A stretch of DNA of 64,000 nt from Nelumbo lutea (Eukaryota > Streptophyta > Magnoliopsida > Proteales > Nelumbonaceae). The stretch lies in assembly GCA_022828595.1 (NCBI GenBank), contig JAKGHH010000005.1:51579655-51643654 (forward strand), given 5' to 3'. Under the pieces are notes generated by a model. The model searched no databases. It worked only from the letters and a program-made list of their open reading frames with translations, and was not told the DNA's origin. A program made the translations under genes and the position numbers. Positions 21,550 to 32,002 of the stretch are shown one piece after another. Numbering within the stretch: the first letter of the stretch is position 1; each line of letters opens with the position of its first letter.

Positions 21550-22745
21550 ATGGCTGCCAAGAAGGCTGCAACTTCCTTCAAATGTGATTCAATTCAAGAA
21601 ACATCCAATGCACCAAATTCAAGAAACAATGCACCAAATTCAAGTAACAAGACATTTGGCGCTTTTAATTTTTTCTACAACTGTCCTATCACATGTGCCA
21701 TGGAAAAATCCAACAAAGTTAACATCTCTAGTCGAGCTTCCAACACGGAAAATCACCAAGGTGACTATTCTATAGAAGCAGAGCCTCTTCAACTCTTTGC
21801 ACTTTGATTTGAAGGGAAAAAAACACTTTCTCTCATATGACCAATCTAGCAGTGTGTCAAGGATTGAGTCTTACTCCTCTCCATCATAAAACTCCTACTC
21901 TACTTCTAGTGGTGTCGTACCGATGATGATGACAAAAGCCGCAACGATGGAAGAATGACTTCAGAAGATCCAACACTGAGAAAGATCTCTATATTGCCTT
22001 CTTGATAAACAAACTAGAGATACAAATGCCAAGAAGAGTCTAGTCAATGACCTTTCCACCCTTTAGGATTCAGTCCTCCAAAGACTCCCAACCTCCAAGA
22101 GTAGCGGAAGCAACAACAAAAAAAGAATGATCGGGTCACCGTGCAGAACATGATGCAAGACACCACCCAAGTCTCTATCGTTTCTCTAAAAATGCAACAA
22201 CTCCAATACATGACCACTGACACCATAAGGGCTCAATATGGAGGAGTTCCACAAACCTCTCTAGTTTATTCCAAACCATACACTCATCGCATTGATGAGA
22301 TGCACATGCCAATCAGTTACCAACCTCCTAAGTTCCAGTAGTTCAATGGGAAGGGCAATCTGAAGTAGCACATAGCCCACTTCATCGAGACTTGCAACAA
22401 CGCAGGAACCTACGACAACCAAATGGTTAAGCAGTTTGTTTACTGCCTCAAGTCTACAATGTTTGATTGATACACACCTCCAACCAGGCTCCGTTGATAG
22501 TTGGGATCATCTTGAGAGGGAGTTCCTTACTCGCTTCTATTGTACATGTCGAATCGTTGGATATCTAGACCTCTCCATTACAAGGCAAAGAATGGATGAG
22601 TCTGTCATTGACTATATCGAATGGTAAAGAAACCTTGTCCTTCGGTATAAGGAACAAATTAATCAATCATCTGCCATAGATACGTGCACCCAAGGGTTGC
22701 ACTAGGGGCTACTCTACAGCCTCAAAGGGAATATGCCTATCATGT
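21550..22745 (+). pseudogene. Ty3/gypsy gag relic
   Basis: The plus strand encodes a Gag N-terminus (ATG at 21550, MAAKKAATSF) and, after several frame changes and stops, the conserved capsid core: ISYQPPKFQ, HIAHFIETCNNAGTYDNQ, VDSWDHLEREFLTRFY, TRQRMDESVIDYIEW and CTQGLH. This matches plant gypsy Gag proteins that pack element RNA. No protease or polymerase follows, because the sequence passes into repeat R at about 22750. A second, shorter copy lies at 61640-62160. Confidence 0.8.
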
Positions 22746-23759
22746 GGATGGAGTATCGTGATGAAGATCTTTATTCGGAGAATGATGGCCAATGAGGATC
22801 ATCAATTTGGAATCTTTTTTAATGAAGAGGCAAAAAAGTCATTTTGGGTCTTAGATGGAGTTTCTCGATGAAGATCTTGGATTTCGACAATGGCGACCAA
22901 TAAGAATAGTCGGTTTGGAATCTTTTTGGATGAAGGATGAAATGGTCATTTTTTGGTCTGAATGTGGTGGATGGTCGATATAGAAGTCGATGGAGATTTT
23001 AGGGTCTTGGATGGAGTATCTCGATGAAGATCTCAGATTGGGAGAGTGGTGGCTAATAAGGATCATCAATTTGAATTTTTTAGGTAAAGGGCATAATAGA
23101 CATTTTGAGGTCTAAAATTTGGTGGGTGGTCAATCAAGTGGTTGTTGAAGATTTTGGGAAGTTTTGAATGTCTCGGGAGAAGTTTCATGATTGAGATCTA
23201 AGATTTTGAGTGTAACAAGCAACGAGAGTGGTCGAATTGGAATATTTACATATGAAGGGAAAAAATGGGGATTTTTGAATCTGAAAATTGGGTAGTGGAT
23301 GTCTTTGAATATTTGGGGTCTAATGGGAGTGTCTGATGGTTTTAAGGGTGTTGGAATTTTGGGAATTTATGTTGCGAGTCTTTCAGCTAATGAGAATGTT
23401 CAAACGGGAATCTTGGCTTGATGGATGAGTAAATGGGAAATTTTAGGTTAGAGATGAAAACCAAAAAAGTAATTCTTATTGATAGATGGGGTATCATTAT
23501 GCCCATATTGTCCTTCCTAAGCCGCTTCAGTTGCTTCAACTTTAACAGGTTTTCCTCACTAACAACCTTTTCTCTTTGTAAGTGGAATTTTCTTAGACCC
23601 CAAAGGGTACCGAGACACAGAAAGATGTCAAATTCACCTCGCTCACACACATTTTTTATGGTATGTTCCAGCTTTATTTGGACAATTCCAAGGTCCTCGT
23701 TGCAATGCACAATGTCTGAATTTCCCTCATTCCCTTGATGGCAGACAAGCAAAACAAAC
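22746..23759. repeat. dispersed repeat R, copy 2, with degenerate tandem head
   Basis: From 22985 it matches 12068-12850. The head contains divergent repeats of ATGGAGTATCTCGATGAAGA with GGAATCTTTTT about 60 bp later (units at about 22749, 22855 and 23009), only the last of which belongs to the part shared with copy 1. Non-coding. Confidence 0.75.
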
Positions 23760-24044
23760 CATGGTTTTTAAAAATGAACCGGTGATCGAACCGGTTAGGG
23801 GTCTGGTTACCGGTTTGAATAGTCCGATTGTTTGACCCGAATGGCTGGCCCGTTCTGACAAAAAAATAAAAAAATTTAAAAAATTGGAAAACAGCCAATA
23901 CCGTTCGAATGATTAACCGGCCGGTTTAGCGGTTTGCTGACCAAAATCAACAGTTTTGGGGGAAAAAGCGGTTTTGGAGGAAATGGAACCAGCCAGGTGA
24001 CCGGTTCCTAGTTTTTCCAATCCGGTCCGGTTTTGAAAACAGTG
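23760..24044. mobile_element. hAT-type MITE, 285 bp
   Basis: The ends CATGGTTTTTAAAA and (reverse) CACTGTTTTCAAAA form short inverted repeats. The interior is rich in AACCGG motifs. A perfect 8-bp target duplication AAACAAAC flanks it (23752-23759 and 24045-24052). Repeat R copy 1 has a single AAACAAAC at 12843-12850, giving a direct empty-site control. Confidence 0.93.
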
Positions 24045-24052
24045 AAACAAAC

Positions 24053-25065
24053 AGTCTTTTAAAGTCGAATAGAATTTGGAATTACTTTCTTACCATTTAT
24101 TTTTTCTTCCTCCCCCTGTCCAACACATAGAAACAAGTGAACTTGTTCATCTTAGATAGTGGGAATTTATATTTAAGAAAAAGAAAATAAATGAAAAAGA
24201 TTTCTCCAAGATATAACAAGAGAAATAGAAAAGAATTTCCCTTTTTTTCTCTATTGATATTCCCATTTTTAAAGGATGAAAATGAAACTCATGTAAGCTA
24301 AACAAAGAGAAGTGGCAATCACATCGGGGATATAATAGTTTCAAAGGTTAGCCATAATCAACAGGGGGAGGCATCAAATCAGAGAGTGATTGGAAGGGTC
24401 CAACCGAAAACAGGTCCATTGACACCTTTACAGTAGAGAACACAGTTTCCTTTTAAGGTTCAAAAAGGTATGATTGGAATGTCGGCCAAAGTGATAAAGA
24501 CAACTGCTTTTCCACATAAGCTTTCTTGAATCTCTTTTCAAGAAGAATTCTCTTTTCCATCCATGAACAATTAATGCTTACTGGTATATAGTAACATAAA
24601 AAGCCCAAATTACATCCATGCTCAAGACAGACAAAAAAACCTACAAAGTGAGAGGATATTTTTATGACTTAAAAGACCAAGGATGGGTTGCACTTATAAA
24701 CCTTAAAAGACCAAGAATTCTCTCTCTCTCTCAATCCAAAACCATGAAACTTTTCACAGAGAGAAACTATATAGAAGACGTTTTGTTATTTGCCGTCGCG
24801 TCCCTTCGATTTGATTAAGAACTTCTGTCTGTGTTCTATCCCCCCTCTTAACCTTTCTCTTGTTCTTGTTGTTCTAATGTGTCGTTTCAATTTTTCCATG
24901 GGTAAATTACAAAGACCCCTGTACTTTTCTTTTTGCGACAAGACCCTCCAAACTTTTACATTGGGACAAATATCCCTCAGTTGTTAAATTAGATGACGGA
25001 AAACTTTAAATTACCAAAATATCCCATTAAATTTTCACTATTTTCTTTTTTTTTTGTCATTTTCT
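24053..25065. other. intergenic, possible promoter region
   Basis: No gene recognised. From 24901 (GGGTAAATTACAAAGACCCC) there is a MITE-like end that also occurs near 44188. A short CT run lies near 24720. The stretch lies upstream of the ORF at 25661. Confidence 0.4.
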
Positions 25066-25072
25066 CTTAAAA

Positions 25073-25616
25073 GTGGGGTGTCCATGAAAAATCGAACCGA
25101 ACGGAGAAAATTAAATTGCAAAATGTGGTTAATTGAATCGGTTTCAATTCAAACTTTTTGAAAAACCGAAGGACCAATTTAATTTTCGGTTAACCTACAA
25201 AAAACCGGCAGTTAATCAAACCGACTGGTATATATATATTTAATATATGTCACATATTTTATATTTTCTATGTATTATATATAAATATATATTCATTATA
25301 CATATAAATATATACTTGTATTATATTTATAATGATCTATTTATAAATACATTATATATTTTTAAAATATTTATAATATATTATATATCATTTATTATTT
25401 ATAATATAATATTATACATATATTAATATAATATATATTATAAATATAATAAACTGAAAAACCAAAGATCTGGACCGGTCAAAAACTAAAACCAGCGGAC
25501 TGCTTAACCGATAGTACCAGTTCAGTTTCGACTTAGCTAAATGAAAAAACCAATACCACCGATTCAATTTACAAAAATGAGCCATGGTTCGATTAACCAA
25601 ACTGTAAACACCCCTA
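25073..25616. mobile_element. hAT-type MITE, 544 bp
   Basis: The left end GTGGGGTGTCCATG and reversed right end TAGGGGTGTTTACAG are imperfect inverted repeats, continuing with matched AATCGAACC blocks. The direct repeat CTTAAAA flanks it (25066-25072 and 25617-25623). The core (about 25230-25440) is almost pure AT. It ends 44 bp before the ATG of the next ORF. Confidence 0.82.
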
Positions 25617-25660
25617 CTTAAAACTCTCCAACCTTGAATTCCACTTACAATGCGTTGATC

Positions 25661-26077
25661 ATGTCTATATCTCCAAGAAGCTACCCATGCCTTTGTTCCT
25701 CTCCACCATTGCCAAGAACAGCTCCCTCCCAGCAAAATCCTTACCTCACCTTTCCTTGCAGCTATTATTTTTCTAAGAACTACTCATTCTTGAACTCCTC
25801 AATCTATATCTGTAATACCCAGGTGAGAAAATCATTAGTTTTCGTTGCTAAAGCATTCGCTACTAAATCTGATCCATTGAAAGCAGATGGCGGAGGTGAA
25901 GGTGGATATGCAGAAGAACAGTACAGGGAGTATGAGTTGAAGTTTGCAGCCATATGGGTTGAAGTTTGCAAAAGTTTGAGACGGTGGAACTGGGACGTTC
26001 CAGTATTTTGGGGACAAAATACTCGCTACCAGGTTTTATTTGCTTGTGAATTGCATTTCCAACCAAAATCATCATGA
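25661..26077 (+). CDS. unknown protein, N-terminal exon or short ORF
   Basis: An open frame of 138 codons from the first ATG. Residues 1 to about 60 are Ser/Pro/Tyr-rich with few acidic residues, which would suit a plastid or mitochondrial targeting peptide. A different, hydrophilic region follows (ADGGGEGGYAEEQYREYELK, then VCKSLRRWNWDVPVFWGQ). The base composition and ordered amino-acid use make it more convincing than the random ORFs around it. A possible donor follows CGCTACCAG at about 26032 (GTTTTA, weak), so the gene may have lost further exons. The product is not recognised. A MITE sits just upstream. Confidence 0.45.
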   Translation: MSISPRSYPCLCSSPPLPRTAPSQQNPYLTFPCSYYFSKNYSFLNSSIYICNTQVRKSLVFVAKAFATKSDPLKADGGGEGGYAEEQYREYELKFAAIWVEVCKSLRRWNWDVPVFWGQNTRYQVLFACELHFQPKSS

Positions 26078-26237
26078 TTTTTCATTTTTTATTCTTTACA
26101 AAATTTGGTCCAAAGGAGTTTATTCAAATATATATTAATGGATTTGCGATCTGCTACTTGTTATGAGCTTTGTTATTTGTGGTTTTTGTTTTGAAGTCAT
26201 TCCCAATTCTTCAACTCATAATTCATGAACATGGTCT

Positions 26238-26612
26238 TTATACACACTTTAGTACATCAGTTGTATGTCTTGATGGAAATTCACCTCCAAACACAGAAAG
26301 CCTTTGGCATGTGGTAATATCCCACAAAACATGCGTTTGATCACCAGAATTGGTTATTAGGTGAGTATCTTCATCTGGAATATACTGACATGAACATACG
26401 TAACCCTTATGCCCGGTTAACATCCTTACTGGTAAATTCCCATCCTTGTCAAATGGAGAGTTCAAATTGAAGATAAAGCAGGCACTATCAACACCACCAC
26501 ATGGAACAGACTCTGACCATTTCGGGAAAAAGCACATGCCATGACCCATGCACATGGTATCTTAATAGCATGAGTTTTCTGGCTTGTTAAAGCATTCTGA
26601 TAGATAGAGAAA
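26238..26612 (-). pseudogene. AGB1-like: G-protein beta subunit (WD40) fragment
   Basis: The minus strand encodes about 120 codons matching the middle of plant heterotrimeric G-protein beta: ALTSQKTHAIKIPCAWVMAC, then FIFNLNSPFDKDGNLPV, MLTGHKGYVCSCQYIPDEDT, HLITNSGDQTHVLWDITT and VFGGEFPS. The intact protein is a WD40 propeller that binds G-gamma and G-alpha at the plasma membrane. Here the frame shifts once near 26520, both ends are missing and there is no start codon. A stop follows DVLKCV. It is a gene fragment with no expected product, and its right side lies next to a copia LTR. Confidence 0.85.
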
Positions 26613-26699
26613 TGACTTCTAAACATAAAAGAAGCATCATAGGAGCATTTAAGCTCTAAAAATGAATTAAAATAAGTAAACATAGACCTTGAGCTATTG

Positions 26700-27185
26700 A
26701 GGTAAAATTGGCATCCATGGTTCTATTTCAGAGTTAGAGACCTTCAAAAACACCTCCTTGGCTTTGTCACTTTCTCTTTTACTCTTCTCTACAAGAAATC
26801 GAACCGAAGAACACTTTTCTACTTGTTGAACTGCAAAACTGAAAATAAAGCACAAGGGAGGCTCTTCTCTCTAGTCACAATTGCTCTCAACCGATGGATG
26901 ATTTGTGTGTGTGTGTGTGTGTGTATGGAGTTCTATTTATAGAACCCAAACCGCCTAAAGAGGGGTCTTCCTTCATGGTTAAGGAATTGCAAAAACCAGA
27001 GGCTCCATCAACCTCTGTTTTACAAACCATTAAATCCGAAACCATGTTGTTCCTCTCTCAATGGGAGCCTTAGGTGGGCTTCTAGAATAGCTTGACATTT
27101 CAGCAATTAGCTCCAGACAGACACTATGGGTCCCGGTTTCTGATTCACCTCAAGCCACTATGAACTTGTTGAATGAGTTTTAACA
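26700..27185 (-). repeat. copia LTR (3' LTR, left edge uncertain)
   Basis: The right edge is well placed: the minus strand reads TGTTAAAACTCATTC immediately after a polypurine tract. The segment has a TATA-like CTATAAATAG on the minus strand (26932-26941) and a GT microsatellite at about 26906-26924. The left edge next to the G-beta fragment could not be defined. Confidence 0.65.
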
Positions 27186-27790
27186 ATCTCCCACTTGGTT
27201 GAGATGAATTTTTCTATTTAACTTTATATGGCCATCAATGACCCAGTATGGTAAACCTAAGGGTATCCGAATCCATTCAATTGAAACGACTATCCCCACA
27301 TCATCAAAGTCACTTGAGTTCTCTCAATTTGACTCAAGACTATCAATGGTTATAGAGGTTAGCAAAACCAACATGAACAAACTGCATACAATGGTTAGAA
27401 AACCTAAGCACAATGCACATATCTTTGTCTTATGTTATGTGTATACACTTAAATTGAGATAAAAATAGAGATATATTTATCAGAATCAATAACTTTATTG
27501 TGATCACATACAATGGTGTCAATAAAAACCATTATACCCAATATAAATCCAATTTATCAAAACTGTCCACTAACCCTATGCGCACTACATGCTCCAAAAA
27601 GAGCTTGGGTGGAAGTCCTTTCTCTAATGGATCAACCAACATGAGTGTAGAACTAATATGTTCTACTGATACAATCTAATCCTAAACCCTTTTCCCTCAT
27701 AACGAGGTACTTGATGTCTCGACCCTATTCTTGTCTTGTTATTCTTTGAGAAAAATACAACAACAACATTATCACAATAAATCCTGCTCT
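27186..27790 (-). pseudogene. Ty1/copia pol 3'-end relic
   Basis: The first bases (27186-27196) are the polypurine tract AAGTGGGAGA on the minus strand. From about 27790 to 27560 the minus strand encodes the end of a copia RNase H region, with IKYLVMREKG-like and the diagnostic GLPPKLFLEHVVRIGLV block. Several stops interrupt it. The rest of pol and the 5' LTR are absent. Confidence 0.7.
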
Positions 27791-27791
27791 A

Positions 27792-27935
27792 GGCCTGGGT
27801 TGGGTTGGAAAGATAGATTTTGACGTCGGGCTAAGCCTGGGCCAATGCCTTAAGCCAAATAATTGGGGTTGGGCCTGGGTTGGCTGACCTTAAACCCAGC
27901 CCAACCTGCCCAAGTTGCACGGTTACACCCCTAGT
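27792..27935. mobile_element. small MITE remnant
   Basis: TAGGCCTGGGTTGGG at the left and CAAGTTGCACGGTTACACCCCTA at the right (reverse TAGGGGTGTAACCGTGC), with GCCTGGGTTGG repeats inside, resemble hAT MITEs. Related ends occur at 34310-34455 and 38100-38561. Confidence 0.5.
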
Positions 27936-28585
27936 TTTGGGGGAGGTTTTAGGCAATTGGAAATATGAGATAGTGGGTTGTCTGGACCTAGTACTGAAAA
28001 CGCCATACAACATTCGAGTTTGAGATAAATGGATAACATTGCATTTAAAAGTTAGTAAAAATTACTACAAATTAAAAGTTTATTAATAATTGCATTTAAA
28101 AAAATTAAATTAATAAAATTAGTATTACATAAAAGTATTAAAATAAATAAAATATTAGTCATATAAAATGGATGTTTCTTCATTCATTGGCTTTCCCTCC
28201 GTCTTTGTTTCTTTAATTCTAGGTCCTTGAAAAGAAAATTGAAGCAAAGAGTAAAGCTTATCGTTTATGTTTATTGGTGGGGGATCCATTGCTATTTCAT
28301 GGGTTCATAACTAAAATAGCAAGACACTTTTGCTTTACCCAGAAATTTAAAATTACTTTCACATAATAAAAAGCCTGTGCATCACATGGGTTCCGATAGC
28401 CCATCCGATGCACAGGAATAAAAGCAAAAAGTAGTTATCAATTAATAAAATTCCTTAATAATAAAACAACAGAAGTTCCTTATTTTCTTAGCAGAAAATA
28501 TTTAAGTACTTAATTAACTGAATAGGTTGAATCAGACCACCTAGTTAGTTTAGGTTGAATAGGTCGAATACAATATTTTAAAAAT

Positions 28586-29234
28586 CAAGGTTTTTAAAAA
28601 CGACCCATAAACAGAACCAGTCAGGGGATCTTTTTCTGGTTTTGCTGGGTCGAACGGTTCAACCCATGATGTCATAAATCAATTAAAAAAATATTTATAA
28701 AATAATATAAAATTAAATAAAAAACAGAGAAATACAGAAAATAAAACTATCTTAATACAAAAATAATAAAATACAGAACACATAGAAAATACAAAAATAA
28801 TACAAGAAAAACACAAAAAAACAGAAAAATAAAACTATCTAAATAAAAAAGTAATAAAGTACATAAAACATAGAAAATACAAAAAAAGAACAAATAAAAA
28901 ATTCTAAAAAATACAGAAAATAAACATAAATTAGAATGTGTTGAGTCATACTCATACATGTGCAGGAAATACAAACAAATCCAAAAAACTACAGAAAGCA
29001 CCGAAATTTGTGAAAAAATAAAAAAAAAACACAGAAAATTGCAAACAAATACAGAAAAATACTAAAAAAATACAGAAGAACATAAAAATAAGAAAGTAGA
29101 ATGTTTTAGTGATATGTATTCAGTCATATGTTTGCAGAAAATACAAAAGAAAAGGGATTTTATCAAAACCGGATTGAACTCGGGGGATGAACGGTTACCG
29201 ATTTTTCTAGTCCGCTCCGGTTTTGAAAACCATG
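28586..29234. mobile_element. hAT-type MITE, 649 bp
   Basis: The left end CAAGGTTTTTAAAAACG and reversed right end CATGGTTTTCAAAACCGG match the family of the 23760 element. It has a perfect 8-bp duplication TTAAAAAT (28578-28585 and 29235-29242). The core is A-rich with many AATACAGAAAAT-like motifs, so ORFs there are artefacts. Confidence 0.88.
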
Positions 29235-29242
29235 TTAAAAAT

Positions 29243-31060
29243 TGACCCGGAGGCCGAACTGCTTTTGCCTTTGGTCGCGAGTCATTGGTTCGACCAGCCA
29301 GTCGAACATTTCAGACCGTGCCATGTCATCATATATATGTATTAAGTATGTGTGTGTGTGCGCGCATGCGTGTATGTATGTATATGTGCAAAAATATATA
29401 TTTTATCAAAAAATAATATATAAATATATTTTAGGTATGTTATATATATTTTTTATATTTAATTTATATTTTTTTAATTCAGTTTTTAATTCTTTTTATT
29501 TATAAAAATATTAAAAATTGCAATTTTAGGATAAAAAAAGTTTTTTTTTGCAAAAATAGTAGGACAAGGAACCTAACGCATAGATCTTGAAAAACCACAC
29601 AAAAAAAAAAAATAAATCACCCCAATCAAACATAAGAGTGCAAAGTTATGACCTCCGAAAGTTTGCATACATTGAGCGTGCAACTCACAACCCAATTGAA
29701 TGGATCAGCGGTTGAACCGGTCGAGTCAAACGGTTCTTGACCAAGTCAACAATTTTTGACCGTTTGACAGGTCTTGACTAAATCAGATTCAAAATCCTGG
29801 CCGGGTGGCGTTCGAATGGTTTCATAGTCGTATTCCCAAACAGAATATGGGAATAGACCATAAAACTTCACCATGATTGAATGACCACTTGATACCCCAT
29901 ATCTTGACGAATGAGGTTCAAGAATCAAAGCTATTTTTCAGGAGTAAGGTTTATTGACATATGGTTTCATATAATTCAACCATCTCAATATGCAATTCTT
30001 GCCAGTTCTCTTCCATCCTAAAATCAGAAAACTTTTAAAGCAAAGAAGAGAATTAGTGGTGGTGAGTGGAGACTTCGATCGTATCATGTGAATCGGTATA
30101 TTTTTACCAAAAAAAGAATAACTATATTATATTAAATGGGGTTTTCGCTGTTCAAACACAACAGCGGTTCAACGGGGTCTGCCTTCTTCAAAGGGGTGTA
30201 CTTGGGTTGGGAGAAAATAGGACGACTCAGAACGACCTTAAGATGTCTTCTTTGACAGCAAGTTTTGCAGAATGTAAGAAGGACTGTAATGGGTTTTCTT
30301 CGGTAAGATCTCCCATTGCAACTTTGCTATCATATTTGATTGTTTTTTTAGCTTCTAACCCGAAGCAGCCTTAATATATCTACAGTTTGAATTTGCTTGG
30401 TTTTCTGATCCATTTGAATAGGCTGCCTACAGTAAGAGTTTATGAATATAGTGTTGCTTTTGATTGGAAAATTCCTTTGGTTTGGGTTAAAGAGATCCTC
30501 GGCCTAACACAGCCATCTAATGCATGCAGTTAATCCCAACTCGCCCGCATAAACAAAGGATAGAAAATAAAAAGGAAAGAGGTGTTAAAGGAAAGTAATT
30601 AGGACAGCAATCCAGGTGGCATGGCCTAGACTCCAATTAAAAAGAATAATAATTGCTATCCACATTCAACAGCCTTAGGCCATCAGCCAAAAGCTAGGCC
30701 GTCCACTAGGCTTCCCCGCAAACCGCAATGCATCCAGCACCAATTAATACTATTATATAAGAAGTCTGCATGAACTAAATGTGATATGGAGAAATTGAGA
30801 AAGCCCCTTATGTGCTGTCAAATTTAAACGACCGACATTTTCTCCAGTTCTTGTGCATTCATAAATTCCACACATGGAATGATAACCATCAATAACAAAC
30901 ACTAGAATTAGTTAAAAATAATTGATATCTATGTTCATCTAGGTAGTTGATAATATCCCATCCACACTGATTTCGTTTCCTAAATGGAGTCATAGAACAC
31001 TTCTATTAATTAATTCTTGTAAATATAACCGTTGATGGTGTTGTAGAATCGTCAATCAGC
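29243..31060. other. intergenic, upstream of the aspartyl protease-like gene
   Basis: The first half holds AT-rich sequence and CCGGTTGAACCGG-style MITE debris (29270-29330 and 29700-29810). An ORF at 30066-30374 has no recognisable similarity. About 30950-31060 should contain the promoter and 5' leader of the gene at 31061; TGTAAATATAACC near 31019 is a weak TATA candidate. Confidence 0.4.
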
Positions 31061-31875
31061 ATGGCAACCCAAAGTCGGTGCACGCTTTTGATGGCATTTC
31101 TAATAATCATAGCATTCAGCGTGACTAGAGTGGACAACATAGTCGGGTTCGGCGTACTTCGGTGGCTGGATACTAACTCTGGTTCAGTAATACCAGTAGT
31201 TCGGTATGGCCCAAAGGGGCACGTTGTGGATATATACGTCGGCACTCCTCCACAGCGCATCTCTGCTCTCTTGAGCAGCAGCAGCAGTGTCATATGGCTC
31301 CAAGCTCGCAACTTGTTCCCCTTCAACCCACGAGAGTCGTCTACCCTGAACAACCTTCCTTGCAATCATTCTCTGTGCAAGAGCTTCTATAAGCTCAAGT
31401 TTGGGTGCCGGAACACATCTACGTTCAGCCAACGATACGAAGATGGAACAAGTGTGAGTGGTAAAATGGCTTCCGACATCTTTCATATGGGGGATGCTTC
31501 ATACAATCTGGTGTTTGGCTACACCACCAAGTCGAAGCGCTACTGGAGAAGCGTCCAGGGCGTGCTGGGGATGGGCCGTGGGAATACGTCTTTGATCAGA
31601 CAAGTTGGCGCCAGCAGATTCTCGGTGTGCTTGACCACCAGCAAGGATGAAGAAAGGGTCACACCGCTTATTTTAGGGGACGCCGCCCTGCTCAAACCAA
31701 AATTAAGGAACATGGCGGTGAGAATCCCGATTGTGGATAACCCGTCGGACCCCCAACACTATTATGTAGCCTTGGAAGGGTTCAGCATTGGCAACAGGCG
31801 AGTGATTCTCCCTCCCGATGCTTTCCAAATATTGCCGAATCGGACTGCAGGGGTTATTTTTGATATGGGAAGCCA
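31061..31875 (+). CDS. aspartyl protease-like protein (TAXI/nepenthesin type), exon 1
   Basis: This exon gives 271 codons plus two bases. Residues 1-24 form a signal peptide (hydrophobic LLMAFLIIIAFSV), so the protein is secreted or vacuolar. Next comes the N-terminal lobe of a plant pepsin-like enzyme: VVDIYVGTPPQ, FSQRYEDGTSVSG (flap strand), VQGVLGMGRGNTSLIRQ, ASRFSVCLTT and PLILGDAAL. The strand that should carry the catalytic Asp (usually DTGS) reads ISALLSSSSSVIWLQ, so the first catalytic Asp is absent. The second motif is FDMGS instead of DSGT. The protein is probably not an active protease and may be an inhibitor- or receptor-like family member. The donor CCA/GTAAGT at 31876 is canonical. 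Exon 2 is at 36439. Confidence 0.85.
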
Positions 31876-32002
31876 GTAAGTACCATTCTTTTACTTCTCC
31901 TAAGCGCTTTGTTTAGTTTAGGGAAAATTAGCGATCAGTACCCTGTAGTGTACTTTTGACAATGCTATAAGTGGTATTTGAAAATGTGCCAATCCAGTAC
32001 CT

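Noticed and set aside
28747..29001. Hydrophobic ORF resembling a membrane protein
   Set aside because: Lies in the A-rich core of an hAT MITE; the Phe/Leu/Tyr composition is due to T-rich sequence.
30066..30374. Possible gene upstream of the aspartyl protease-like gene
   Set aside because: The 102-codon frame has no recognisable motif, and its start region is AT-rich; a GGTAAGAT donor-like site alone is not enough.
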